A stretch of 5,417 bases of DNA from Nanobdellota archaeon. Lineage in GTDB: Archaea > Nanobdellota > Nanobdellia > Woesearchaeales > BS150m-G63. The translations under genes were made by a program, and so were the position numbers. Positions 1 through 5,417 of this stretch are shown here, piece after piece (the stretch's first letter is position 1; every line of letters starts with the position of its first letter). Under the pieces are notes generated by a model. It did not search any database, was not told where the DNA came from, and was given only the letters and a program-made list of their open reading frames with translations. The stretch is taken from positions 1 through 5,417 of the forward strand of contig JAGLOT010000048.1 of NCBI GenBank assembly GCA_023137655.1, written 5' to 3'.

Positions 1-13
1 TAAGCTCAACAAA

Positions 14-18
14 GAGGT
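14..18 (+). promoter_or_regulatory. Ribosome binding site of grpE
   Basis: GAGGT lies seven bases before the ATG at 26 and matches the Shine-Dalgarno complement of a 16S 3' end, which supports that start. The short visible leader (1-25) does not contain the CCTACGGAG block found before dnaK and dnaJ. Bases 1-3 read TAA, which might end an upstream gene, but this cannot be tested here. Confidence 0.7.
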
Positions 19-25
19 AATTGAT

Positions 26-547
26 ATGACAGAAAAAAAGCATGGAAAAGCCCATAAAAAGCCAAAACATGAACATACCCATAAGCCAAAGGACCCTATT
101 GAGGCTCCAAAGGGAAAAGATATGGTTAAAGATGAGAAAATTCAAGAATTAACCTCTTTGTTACAACATTTACAAGCAGATTTTGAAAACTTCAGAAGAA
201 GAACTGGAATTGAAAAACAAGAATATACAAAATTTGCATCTAAAGAATTAATTTTAGATATATTACCCATAATAGATAATTTTGAACTCGCACTTAAACA
301 CACCTCAAATAATCAAGAATTTATTCAAGGAATTGAGTTAGTATATGCTCAATTTTTAGAAATTCTTGAAAAGAAAGGTCTCAAGTCAATAACTGCTCTG
401 AACCAGAAATTTAATCCAGAGCAGCATGAGGCCCTTATGCAAGAAGAATCAAAAAAACCTTCTGGGACTATAACAGAAGAATTTCAAAAAGGATTTTCAT
501 TAAATGGAAAAATCATAAGACCTAGTAAGGTCAAGGTAGCAAAATGA
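26..547 (+). CDS. grpE: GrpE, nucleotide exchange factor of DnaK
   Basis: GrpE is a cytoplasmic dimer that opens the DnaK nucleotide cleft to release ADP and so resets the chaperone cycle. The 173-residue protein has the family layout. A charged, disordered N-terminus (about 1-33) is followed by a long helix (about 34-75) containing LQADFENFRRR. A four-helix-bundle region follows (about 76-120, with LPIIDNFELAL), then a C-terminal beta wing ending in GFSLNGKIIRPSKVKVAK, which matches the family signature. FNPEQHEAL at 129-137 is also typical. The N-terminal tail is unusually rich in lysine and histidine, with five His between residues 6 and 19. The gene overlaps the next by four bases (ATGA), which implies translational coupling. 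Its place ahead of dnaK and dnaJ confirms the call. Confidence 0.96.
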   Translation: MTEKKHGKAHKKPKHEHTHKPKDPIEAPKGKDMVKDEKIQELTSLLQHLQADFENFRRRTGIEKQEYTKFASKELILDILPIIDNFELALKHTSNNQEFIQGIELVYAQFLEILEKKGLKSITALNQKFNPEQHEALMQEESKKPSGTITEEFQKGFSLNGKIIRPSKVKVAK

Positions 548-1134
548 GTGAATATTTTGAATCTGTTTTAATCTCACGATCTACACCAGAACATGTTGCA
601 GTTAAATTAGGTGGTGAATGTAGTTGTAAACATTGTACTAATGGTTGTAAATTTGGTTCTGGAATTTTCAAAAAAGATGAAGAGAAAAAACTTGCTAAAC
701 ATCTTAGCATTTCAGAAGAAGAACTATATAATGATTATTTAGAAGAAACAGAATTGTTTAATACAAAATTATTCAAACCAAAAGTAATCAAAAAAGATAA
801 ACCCTATGGTAAATGTATCTTCTTTGATGAAGGAACTGAGCTTTGTAAAGTTTATCCAGTAAGGCCATTATTATGTAAGGTGGCAACAGGCCATGAACAT
901 GGGGAACATATGTATGCTTGGTTTTTATTAAATCATTTAGTAAATACAGAGGACCCAGAATCCATTAGACAATATTCAACTTATCTTAAATTCAACAAAA
1001 CAATTTATGGTGGAAGGCTCCATGAATTAATCAAAGATAAAGATAAACTAAAGAAAATTTTGAGTTATGAAATACTCAGAAAAGAAACAAAATCAAAAGA
1101 ACAAGCTAAACTTGTTCCAAGGAGGCACAAATAA
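544..1134 (+). CDS. YkgJ-like cysteine-cluster protein (putative Zn/Fe binding)
   Basis: This 196-residue protein fits the CxxCxxCC (YkgJ-type) family, annotated as zinc- or iron-chelating with no settled biochemical role. Seven cysteines are visible. Four are clustered near the N-terminus (C26, C28, C31, C35, as CxCxxCxxxC). Three lie downstream (C91, C101, C111) in the family's typical setting, G-x-C-x-F-F then C-x-V-Y-x-x-R-P-x-x-C. A further potential ligand group, HEHGEH, is at 117-122. The C-terminal third is lysine-rich and helical, with no signal peptide or membrane segment, so it is probably cytoplasmic. The start overlaps the grpE stop (ATGA) with AAGGT at 533-537 as ribosome binding site, so it is very likely co-translated with grpE. 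Its location between grpE and dnaK suggests a stress-related or metal/redox role, which is inference only. Confidence 0.85.
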   Translation: MSEYFESVLISRSTPEHVAVKLGGECSCKHCTNGCKFGSGIFKKDEEKKLAKHLSISEEELYNDYLEETELFNTKLFKPKVIKKDKPYGKCIFFDEGTELCKVYPVRPLLCKVATGHEHGEHMYAWFLLNHLVNTEDPESIRQYSTYLKFNKTIYGGRLHELIKDKDKLKKILSYEILRKETKSKEQAKLVPRRHK

Positions 1135-1185
1135 ACCACCAGAATTTTTAATAATTCTGCAGGCTTTATTTGTCACCTACGGAGG
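1122..1185 (+). promoter_or_regulatory. Conserved element A upstream of dnaK (putative structured 5' leader)
   Basis: The element shares ordered blocks with the one before dnaJ: GAGGC (1122-1126), nine variable bases, ACCACCAGAAT (1135-1145), AATTC-T-GCAGG-C-TTT (1153-1167) and TCACCTACGGAG (1173-1184), running into the GGAGG ribosome binding site. CAGAATT (1140-1146) pairs with AATTCTG (1153-1159) as a 7-bp hairpin with a 6-nt loop. CCT (1176-1178) could pair with any of three AGG triplets: in GAGGC, in GCAGG (1161-1163), or in the ribosome binding site (1183-1185). These exclusive options would suit a translational switch. The first block lies inside the end of the preceding gene, whose TAA is at 1132-1134. 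A promoter/operator is the alternative, since the nine variable bases are AT-rich and at a plausible TATA position. I recognise no known RNA family. Confidence 0.75.
1181..1185 (+). promoter_or_regulatory. Ribosome binding site deciding the dnaK start
   Basis: GGAGG lies eight bases before the ATG at 1194. The frame stays open to a TTG at 1170, but that start would place the Shine-Dalgarno sequence inside the coding region and add eight residues unlike any DnaK N-terminus. The ATG is therefore chosen. Confidence 0.9.
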
Positions 1186-1193
1186 AAAATAAA

Positions 1194-3161
1194 ATGTCAG
1201 ATAAACAAATAGGAAAAGCAATCGGAATCGATTTAGGTACAACATTTTCAGCAGTCGCAGTAATGGAGGGTGGAAAACCAGTCATTATACCAAATGCTGA
1301 AGGGGATAGAACAACACCTTCTGTAGTTCTGATAAAGGACAAAGAAAGACTTGTAGGAAAATTAGCAAGAAATCAAGCTATATTAAATCCGGAACACACA
1401 ATTAGAAGTATTAAAAGACATATGGGTAGTGATGAAAAAGAAACTATCGATGGTAAAGATTATTCTCCCCAGGAAATTAGTGCAATTATTTTGCAAAAAT
1501 TAAAAACTGATGCAGAATCATACTTGGGAAGGGATGTTAAAGATGCAGTTATTACAGTTCCAGCATATTTTGATGACGCACAAAGACAAGCAACAAAAGA
1601 TGCAGGAAAAATTGCAGGATTAAATGTTATTAGGATTGTTAATGAACCAACAGCAGCATCACTTGCTTATGGTTTAGATAAAACCCATGACCATAATATA
1701 TTAGTGTTTGATTTTGGTGGTGGAACATTTGACGTTTCAATATTAGAATTAGGGGATGGAGTTTTTGAAGTAAAATCAACAGCAGGAAATAATAAACTTG
1801 GTGGAGATGATATTGATGAACTTTTAATTAATATGCTTGCAGAAGATTTCAAAAAAGAACATAATATTGATTTAAGAGAAGATAAAACTGCTTTACAAAG
1901 ATTAAAAGAAGCAGCAGAAAAAGCAAAAATTGAATTAAGTTCTTCACAAAAAGCAACAATCAATTTACCTTTTATTACAGCAACCCAAACAGGCCCAAAA
2001 CATCTTACTACAGAAATTACAAGGGCAAAATTTGAAAATTTAATTGCAGATATTATTAAAAATTTAGAAGGTCCAACCAAACAAGCAATTAAAGATGCAA
2101 ATATTAAACCTGAAGCACTTGGAAAAGTTGTACTTGTAGGTGGTTCAACAAGAATTCCATTAGTTCAAGAAATGGTTAAGGGAATTACAGGAAAAGATGG
2201 AGACAAATCTGTTAATCCTGATGAAGCAGTTGCTCTAGGTGCAGCAGTACAAGCAGGAATTATTGGTGGAGAAATCAAGGATGTATTATTATTAGATGTA
2301 ACACCTTTAAGTTTAGGTATTGAAACCCTTGGTGGTGTATGCACAAAAATAATTGAAAGAAACACTACAATTCCAACCAAGAAAAGTCAGATATTTTCAA
2401 CAGCTGCAGATAATCAACCAGCAGTAACAATAAATGTATTACAAGGAGAAAGGACCATGTCTGCAGATAATAAATCATTAGGGAGATTTGATTTAGTTGG
2501 TATTCCACCAGCACCAAGAGGCATTCCACAAATTGAAGTTACTTTTGATATTGATTCAAATGGTATTGTTCATGTAGGTGCTAAAGATTTAGGTACTGGA
2601 CAAGAACAGAAAATCACAGTATCTGGAAGTTCAAATTTATCTGATGATGAAATTACAAAGATGCAGAAAGATGCAGAAACTCATGCAGAAGAAGACTTGA
2701 AAAAGAAAGAAGAAATAGAAACTTTGAATGAAGCAGATTCTCTAGTCTATAGTGTTGAAAAACTTACTACTGATTTAAAGGATAAAGCAGATGCTAAAAA
2801 ACTTGAAGAAATTTCTTCAATGAAAGAAGAGCTTAAAAAATTACTTGCAGAAGATAAAAAAAATATTACAAAACTCAAAGAAAAAATTGAAGTTTTGAAT
2901 AAAAAAGTTCAGGAAATGTCAACTGAAATGTATCAGAAGGCAGCACAGGAACAAGAAGCTCAGCAAGCGGGTAAAACAGATGGCAAAACTAAGAAAGGCG
3001 AAAAAGTAGTTGATGCAGAATTTGAAGAAGAATCAGAAGACTCTAAGTCTTCAGAAAGTAAAGATAAAGAAGAAGCAACTGCAGATAAACCAAAAGAAGA
3101 TGCTAAACCATCTACAGACGAGCAATCAACTGCAGATAAACCAAAGGAAAAAGAAAATTAA
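1194..3161 (+). CDS. dnaK: DnaK, Hsp70 molecular chaperone
   Basis: DnaK is a cytoplasmic ATP-dependent chaperone that binds exposed hydrophobic segments of client proteins, working with DnaJ and GrpE. At 655 residues it is slightly longer than E. coli DnaK (638). All three Hsp70 signatures are present: IDLGTTFS (12-19), [12 protein letters not shown] (171-182) and [11 protein letters not shown] (312-322). The interdomain linker and first substrate-domain strand follow ([15 protein letters not shown], 363-377), then the beta substrate domain and a helical lid (about 480-585). The segment after IRSIKRHMG (70-78) lacks the insertion of about 20 residues found in Gram-negative DnaK, so this is the Gram-positive/archaeal type. 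After the usual VVDAEFEE (605-612) comes an unusual extra tail of about 43 residues rich in K, E, S, T and D, containing a duplicated TADKPKE. The gene is preceded by conserved element A and followed by a T-rich tract. Confidence 0.98.
   Translation: MSDKQIGKAIGIDLGTTFSAVAVMEGGKPVIIPNAEGDRTTPSVVLIKDKERLVGKLARNQAILNPEHTIRSIKRHMGSDEKETIDGKDYSPQEISAIILQKLKTDAESYLGRDVKDAVITVPAYFDDAQRQATKDAGKIAGLNVIRIVNEPTAASLAYGLDKTHDHNILVFDFGGGTFDVSILELGDGVFEVKSTAGNNKLGGDDIDELLINMLAEDFKKEHNIDLREDKTALQRLKEAAEKAKIELSSSQKATINLPFITATQTGPKHLTTEITRAKFENLIADIIKNLEGPTKQAIKDANIKPEALGKVVLVGGSTRIPLVQEMVKGITGKDGDKSVNPDEAVALGAAVQAGIIGGEIKDVLLLDVTPLSLGIETLGGVCTKIIERNTTIPTKKSQIFSTAADNQPAVTINVLQGERTMSADNKSLGRFDLVGIPPAPRGIPQIEVTFDIDSNGIVHVGAKDLGTGQEQKITVSGSSNLSDDEITKMQKDAETHAEEDLKKKEEIETLNEADSLVYSVEKLTTDLKDKADAKKLEEISSMKEELKKLLAEDKKNITKLKEKIEVLNKKVQEMSTEMYQKAAQEQEAQQAGKTDGKTKKGEKVVDAEFEEESEDSKSSESKDKEEATADKPKEDAKPSTDEQSTADKPKEKEN
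3076..3149 (+). repeat. Short direct repeat in the dnaK 3' end
   Basis: A 23-base unit occurs at 3076-3098 and again at 3127-3149 with a single mismatch (CAACTGCAGATAAACCAAA, then AGAA or GGAA). The offset is 51 bases, or 17 codons, so the frame is kept and TADKPKE is encoded twice in the DnaK tail. The near-identity at DNA level suggests a fairly recent in-frame duplication. Confidence 0.85.
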
Positions 3162-3187
3162 TTTTTTATTTTTTTCTTATTTTATTA
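3162..3187 (+). terminator. T-rich tract after dnaK, likely archaeal-type terminator
   Basis: Directly after the dnaK stop are a run of six T, an A, a run of seven T, then C and further T-rich sequence. There is no GC-rich stem, so it is not a classical bacterial hairpin terminator, but U-rich runs alone commonly end transcription in archaea. It would separate grpE-dnaK from the HD gene and dnaJ. The same AT-rich gap must also supply any promoter for the HD gene; I see no convincing TATA box. Confidence 0.55.
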
Positions 3188-3193
3188 ATTAAA

Positions 3194-3772
3194 ATGGATG
3201 CAAATAAAGTAATTGAACTTTGGGAAAAATATGAATTCTTTGATAACCTTAAAGAACATTCTATTAGAGTTGCAGCTATAGCTTTATTTATAGCTGATAA
3301 ATTTATCGAAGAAGGAAAAGAAGTAGATAAAGAACTTGTCAAGTATGGTGCATTATTGCATGATATTGGCAAGATGCATAATCTACTGAACATTGATAAT
3401 AGATCCCATAGAATTATTGGTACGGATATATTAATAGAAAAAGGTTATCCTAAATTGGCTAAAATTTCTGAAGAACATTGGATTACTGTAGTACGAGGAG
3501 ATAAATTTTCTTTTCCAGAATCGGAGATTGTTTCTATTGCAGATGCTACGGTGGGTATAGATGGATTTCAAACATTTGATGGAAGAATAGATTGTTTGAG
3601 AAAAAGAAAGCCAGAGGAAAAAGAAACTTTGGAAATCGCTCGTAAAAATCTAATTCCATATTTCAAAAGATTCTTTGATGAAGAAGAAAATTTCAGAAAG
3701 ATTGCAAAAGAATTAACAGAAAAACTTGATTTTAAGAACAAAACTTATAAACAGCTAATTGAGGCGTTATAA
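3194..3772 (+). CDS. HD-domain (HDIG type) putative metal-dependent phosphohydrolase
   Basis: This 192-residue protein has the HD-superfamily metal site: H22 in EHSIRV, H56-D57 in LHDIGK (the HDIG motif) and D117 in SIADATVG. H72 (SHRIIG) and H95 (EEHW) lie in the intervening helices and could bind a second metal, as in some HD hydrolases. The family hydrolyses phosphate esters of nucleotides or cyclic nucleotides; the substrate here cannot be told from sequence. The size and motif order resemble small archaeal HDIG proteins of unknown function. No membrane segment or fused sensor domain is present. There is no Shine-Dalgarno sequence: the 30 bases before the ATG are nearly all A and T, so translation may be leaderless. 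It lies between dnaK and dnaJ but lacks the element both carry, so it may be regulated separately. Confidence 0.85.
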   Translation: MDANKVIELWEKYEFFDNLKEHSIRVAAIALFIADKFIEEGKEVDKELVKYGALLHDIGKMHNLLNIDNRSHRIIGTDILIEKGYPKLAKISEEHWITVVRGDKFSFPESEIVSIADATVGIDGFQTFDGRIDCLRKRKPEEKETLEIARKNLIPYFKRFFDEEENFRKIAKELTEKLDFKNKTYKQLIEAL

Positions 3773-3814
3773 TACCACCAGAATAAATTCGGCAGGTTTT
3801 CATCGCCTACGGAG
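3761..3814 (+). promoter_or_regulatory. Conserved element B upstream of dnaJ (putative structured 5' leader)
   Basis: The element repeats the plan of element A: GAGGC (3761-3765), exactly nine bases, ACCACCAGAAT (3774-3784), AATTC-G-GCAGG-T-TTT (3786-3800) and TCGCCTACGGAG (3803-3814), ending in GGAG six bases before the dnaJ ATG. The hairpin loop is shorter than in A (GAA-TAAA-TTC, flanked by CC/GG with an A-G mismatch or bulge), and the spacer before the last block is five bases instead of eight. AGGCG (3762-3766) can pair perfectly with CGCCT (3804-3808); alternatively AGG (3794-3796) pairs with CCT (3806-3808). The HD gene stop (3770-3772) falls inside the element, one base out of register with the stop in A, so protein homology cannot explain the similarity. 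Confidence 0.75.
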
Positions 3815-3820
3815 ATAAAA

Positions 3821-4933
3821 ATGACAAAAGATTACTACGAAACTTTAGGAGTTAGTAAAGATTCAACTAAAGAGCAGATTAAAAAAGCTTACAAAAAGTT
3901 AGCTATGAAGTATCATCCAGATAAGGCGCCAGAGGAAAAGAAGAAATCCTATGAAGAAAAATTCAAGGAAATAAATGAGGCGGCATCTGTCCTAGGTAAT
4001 GAAGAAAAGAAATCTAATTATGATAGATTTGGAAGTTCAGATAATCTTAATTCTGGCTTTAGTGGATTTAATTCATCTAATATGAGGGGTTCAGATTTTG
4101 AAGATATTTTATCAAATTTATTTGGTGGTGGTTCAGGATTTTTCAATCAAAGAAGGAGGGGCCCAAGAAAAGGTGCAGATTTATATTCTGAAATTAAAAT
4201 AACCTTGGAAGAAGCATCCACTGGAATTAAAAAAGAAATTCAAATTAAAAAAGAAGATGTCTGTGATAAATGTAAGGGTAATGGAGCCGAATCGAGTTCA
4301 GATATTAGTACCTGTGGGGATTGCCATGGTTCTGGCGTTGTAACACAAATGCAAAGAACACCTTTTGGTGTATTCTCAACCAGAATTACATGTAGAAAAT
4401 GTAATGGAACTGGTAAAGTTATAACTAAAAAGTGTTCAAAATGTCATGGTAAAGGTAAGGTTTCTATAACTAAAAAATTAGAAGTCAATATTCCAGCAGG
4501 AATTGATAATGGACTTAAATTAAGATTAGCTGACGAAGGTGAAGTTGGTGAAAATAACCTCAGGGGAGATTTATATTTGAATGTTATTGTAAAACCACAT
4601 GAAATATTTCAAAGAGAGGGTGATGATTTATACATGGAAGCACCAATCTCATTTGTAGAGGCCGCATTAGGGACTGAAATTTCTGTTAAAACAATTGATG
4701 GTAAAGCAAAATTGAAAATTCCAGCAGGAACTCAAAGCCATACTTTATTTAGGATGAAAAATAAAGGTATTAAACATATTAATTCTTATGGCCAAGGTGA
4801 TGAGTTTGTTAAAGTTATTCTGGTAACTCCAAAGAAGATTTCTAAGAAGGAAAAATCTTTATTAAAGGATTTGGAAAAAGAAGGTAAGAAACAGAACATC
4901 TTTGATAAGGTTCGTGGACATTTCTTTAATTAA
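3821..4933 (+). CDS. dnaJ: DnaJ, Hsp40 co-chaperone (type I)
   Basis: DnaJ binds unfolded clients, delivers them to DnaK and stimulates DnaK ATP hydrolysis. The 370-residue protein is a full type I Hsp40. The J domain (about 1-70) carries HPD at 32-34. A Gly/Phe-rich linker follows (about 71-109), including FGGGSGFF. The zinc-finger domain has four CxxCxGxG repeats, at C148-G154, C165-G171, C191-G197 and C205-G211, enough for two zinc ions. Two beta client-binding domains and a short charged C-terminus complete it. No key residue is missing. The start has GGAG six bases upstream, within conserved element B. Pairing with dnaK and grpE in one locus supports a complete three-part chaperone machine. 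Confidence 0.97.
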   Translation: MTKDYYETLGVSKDSTKEQIKKAYKKLAMKYHPDKAPEEKKKSYEEKFKEINEAASVLGNEEKKSNYDRFGSSDNLNSGFSGFNSSNMRGSDFEDILSNLFGGGSGFFNQRRRGPRKGADLYSEIKITLEEASTGIKKEIQIKKEDVCDKCKGNGAESSSDISTCGDCHGSGVVTQMQRTPFGVFSTRITCRKCNGTGKVITKKCSKCHGKGKVSITKKLEVNIPAGIDNGLKLRLADEGEVGENNLRGDLYLNVIVKPHEIFQREGDDLYMEAPISFVEAALGTEISVKTIDGKAKLKIPAGTQSHTLFRMKNKGIKHINSYGQGDEFVKVILVTPKKISKKEKSLLKDLEKEGKKQNIFDKVRGHFFN

Positions 4934-4949
4934 TAATTATAAAAATCAA

Positions 4950-4966
4950 GAAGATTTTTGATCTTC
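4950..4966 (+). terminator. Inverted repeat downstream of dnaJ
   Basis: GAAGAT (4950-4955) and ATCTTC (4961-4966) form a 6-bp stem with a 5-nt loop 16 bases after the dnaJ stop, followed shortly by TTTT at 4971-4974. An alternative stem ATCAA/TTGAT (4945-4949 with 4958-4962) overlaps it. This is a plausible 3' end for dnaJ, but the stem is AT-rich and weak. Confidence 0.4.
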
Positions 4967-4969
4967 AAG

Positions 4970-4996
4970 GTTTTATTCATTTTCAATTCATAAAAC
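4970..4996. terminator. Second inverted repeat in the convergent gap
   Basis: GTTTTAT (4970-4976) and ATAAAAC (4990-4996) are a perfect 7-bp inverted repeat around a 13-nt loop, in the gap between two convergent genes. It could serve either strand as a 3' end, though the stem is almost all A and T. Confidence 0.35.
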
Positions 4997-5008
4997 AAAA
5001 AATAAAAT
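4992..5008 (-). terminator. T-rich tract after the GyrI-like gene
   Basis: Read on the - strand, the bases right after the stop codon are T-rich (ATTTTATTTTTTGTTTT), like the tract after dnaK. This fits U-run termination of the archaeal type. Confidence 0.5.
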
Positions 5009-5417
5009 TTATTTTGTAGCCATGCAGATATCCAAAATGTGGTGTTTTTCAGGATGTTCTTCTGGATTATTTAGATATATTTCATAACTCGGTCTGGAAA
5101 TATCTATCTCAAGATTATTTTCTTTCATCCATGCAGGTTCATATTCTTCTGCGTTTGTTAATTCTGCATTCATAACAACATATTTTCCACCAGGAAGAAT
5201 TTGCTTTTGAATATCTCCTTCCACTTCAACATTATCTTTAATGGCCATACATACATCCAATTTAAGCTCTTCAGGAGGCGTTACTTGAGGGTCGTCATAA
5301 TATGCAGATCTAAAAACTGTATCTTGATTTATCAAATTTTTTGGTCCTGCCCATCCACAAAGTTTATCAAATAAATCTTTGAAAACTTTTGTATTGCCCA
5401 TATAATTTCCGATAAAT
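5009..5417 (-). CDS. GyrI-like small-molecule-binding domain protein, 5' end outside the window
   Basis: About 135 residues are visible. The segment CGWAGPKNLI, then YYDDPQVTPPEELKLDVCMA and LPGGKYVV, and the ending SYEIYLNNPEEHPEKHHILDICMA, match the GyrI-like domain that ends many AraC- and MerR-type regulators and also occurs alone (DNA gyrase inhibitor GyrI/SbmC type). LDVCMAIK and LDICMATK echo each other, consistent with the internal pseudo-symmetry known for this fold. The first ATG in the window is at 5401, but the frame stays open to the edge and reads FIGNY just before it, which fits the family motif ahead of the first helix. The ATG is therefore probably internal and the true start lies beyond 5417. 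Whether a DNA-binding domain precedes it cannot be seen. It converges on dnaJ and shows no sign of belonging to the chaperone operon. Confidence 0.8.
   Translation of the reverse strand, partial: FIGNYMGNTKVFKDLFDKLCGWAGPKNLINQDTVFRSAYYDDPQVTPPEELKLDVCMAIKDNVEVEGDIQKQILPGGKYVVMNAELTNAEEYEPAWMKENNLEIDISRPSYEIYLNNPEEHPEKHHILDICMATK

Noticed and set aside
1121..1125. GGAGG near the end of the cysteine-cluster gene as a ribosome binding site
   Set aside because: No start codon follows at usable spacing; part of it is the GAGGC block of element A.
1176..1185. Guanidine-II (mini-ykkC) riboswitch, suggested by an ACGG loop in CCT-ACGG-AGG
   Set aside because: That class needs two hairpins with ACGR loops. 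Only one is seen, its stem falls to two pairs in the dnaJ copy, and the genes are not guanidine-related.
1170..1193. TTG upstream start for dnaK
   Set aside because: It has no ribosome binding site, and the eight extra residues come from the conserved leader and the GGAGG itself.
1667..2080. Open frame of 137 codons on the - strand inside dnaK
   Set aside because: It lies opposite conserved DnaK coding sequence, has no recognisable product and is a shadow of codon bias; the same holds for the - strand frame at 2165-2380.
3010..3192. Open frame on the + strand over the dnaK 3' end
   Set aside because: It is a shifted reading of the K/E-rich tail, with low-complexity Q/K/N sequence and a poly-F end from the T tract.
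3166..3393. Open frame on the - strand over the HD gene start
   Set aside because: It overlaps the conserved N-terminal helices of the HD protein and has no family features.
3546..3551. CTACGG inside the HD gene as a third copy of the element
   Set aside because: None of the other blocks is nearby and it encodes part of the conserved DATVG motif; chance match.
3768..3773. Perfect bacterial -10 box TATAAT before dnaJ
   Set aside because: It has no matching -35 box, it is not kept in the dnaK copy, and it overlaps the HD gene stop in AT-rich DNA.
1..5417. CRISPR arrays, tRNA or rRNA genes, transposons
   Set aside because: I found no repeat-spacer pattern, no tRNA-like cloverleaf, no transposase frame and no terminal inverted repeats on reading both strands.

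Overview
The window is an AT-rich stretch (about one third GC by eye) carrying a complete Hsp70 chaperone locus: grpE, a cysteine-cluster protein gene, dnaK, an HD-domain protein gene and dnaJ, all on the + strand. A convergent, window-truncated GyrI-like gene lies on the - strand at the right edge. Several features suggest an archaeon, possibly of a small-genome AT-rich DPANN-type lineage. DnaK lacks the N-terminal insertion typical of Gram-negative DnaK, arginine is mostly AGA/AGG, T-rich tracts replace classical terminators, and the small HDIG protein resembles archaeal HD proteins. The lineage is an inference; there is no rRNA or other decisive marker here.

Layout: grpE (26-547) overlaps the cysteine-cluster gene (544-1134) by an ATGA junction. 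A 59-nt gap leads to dnaK (1194-3161). A T-rich tract (3162-3187) separates dnaK from the HD gene (3194-3772), which has no Shine-Dalgarno sequence. A 48-nt gap leads to dnaJ (3821-4933). The 75-nt convergent gap (4934-5008) holds two inverted repeats and T-rich tracts, and the GyrI-like gene (5009 to beyond 5417) runs toward dnaJ.

The most striking find is a pair of related, otherwise unexplained elements just before dnaK (1122-1185) and dnaJ (3761-3814). They share GAGGC, exactly nine variable bases, then ACCACCAGAAT, a hairpin of variable loop length, AATTC-N-GCAGG-Y-TTT, and TC-R-CCTACGGAG, the last block containing the ribosome binding site. The stop codon of the preceding gene falls inside each element, in a different register. 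The HD gene, which sits between the two chaperone genes, lacks the element, and so does the visible grpE leader. It looks like a shared cis-regulatory element that coordinates dnaK with dnaJ, either a translational RNA switch or thermometer or a promoter/operator. I do not recognise it as a known family.

Functionally, DnaJ delivers clients to DnaK and stimulates its ATPase, and GrpE exchanges its nucleotide. The metal-binding cysteine-cluster protein, coupled to grpE, may belong to the same stress response, but its role is unknown.
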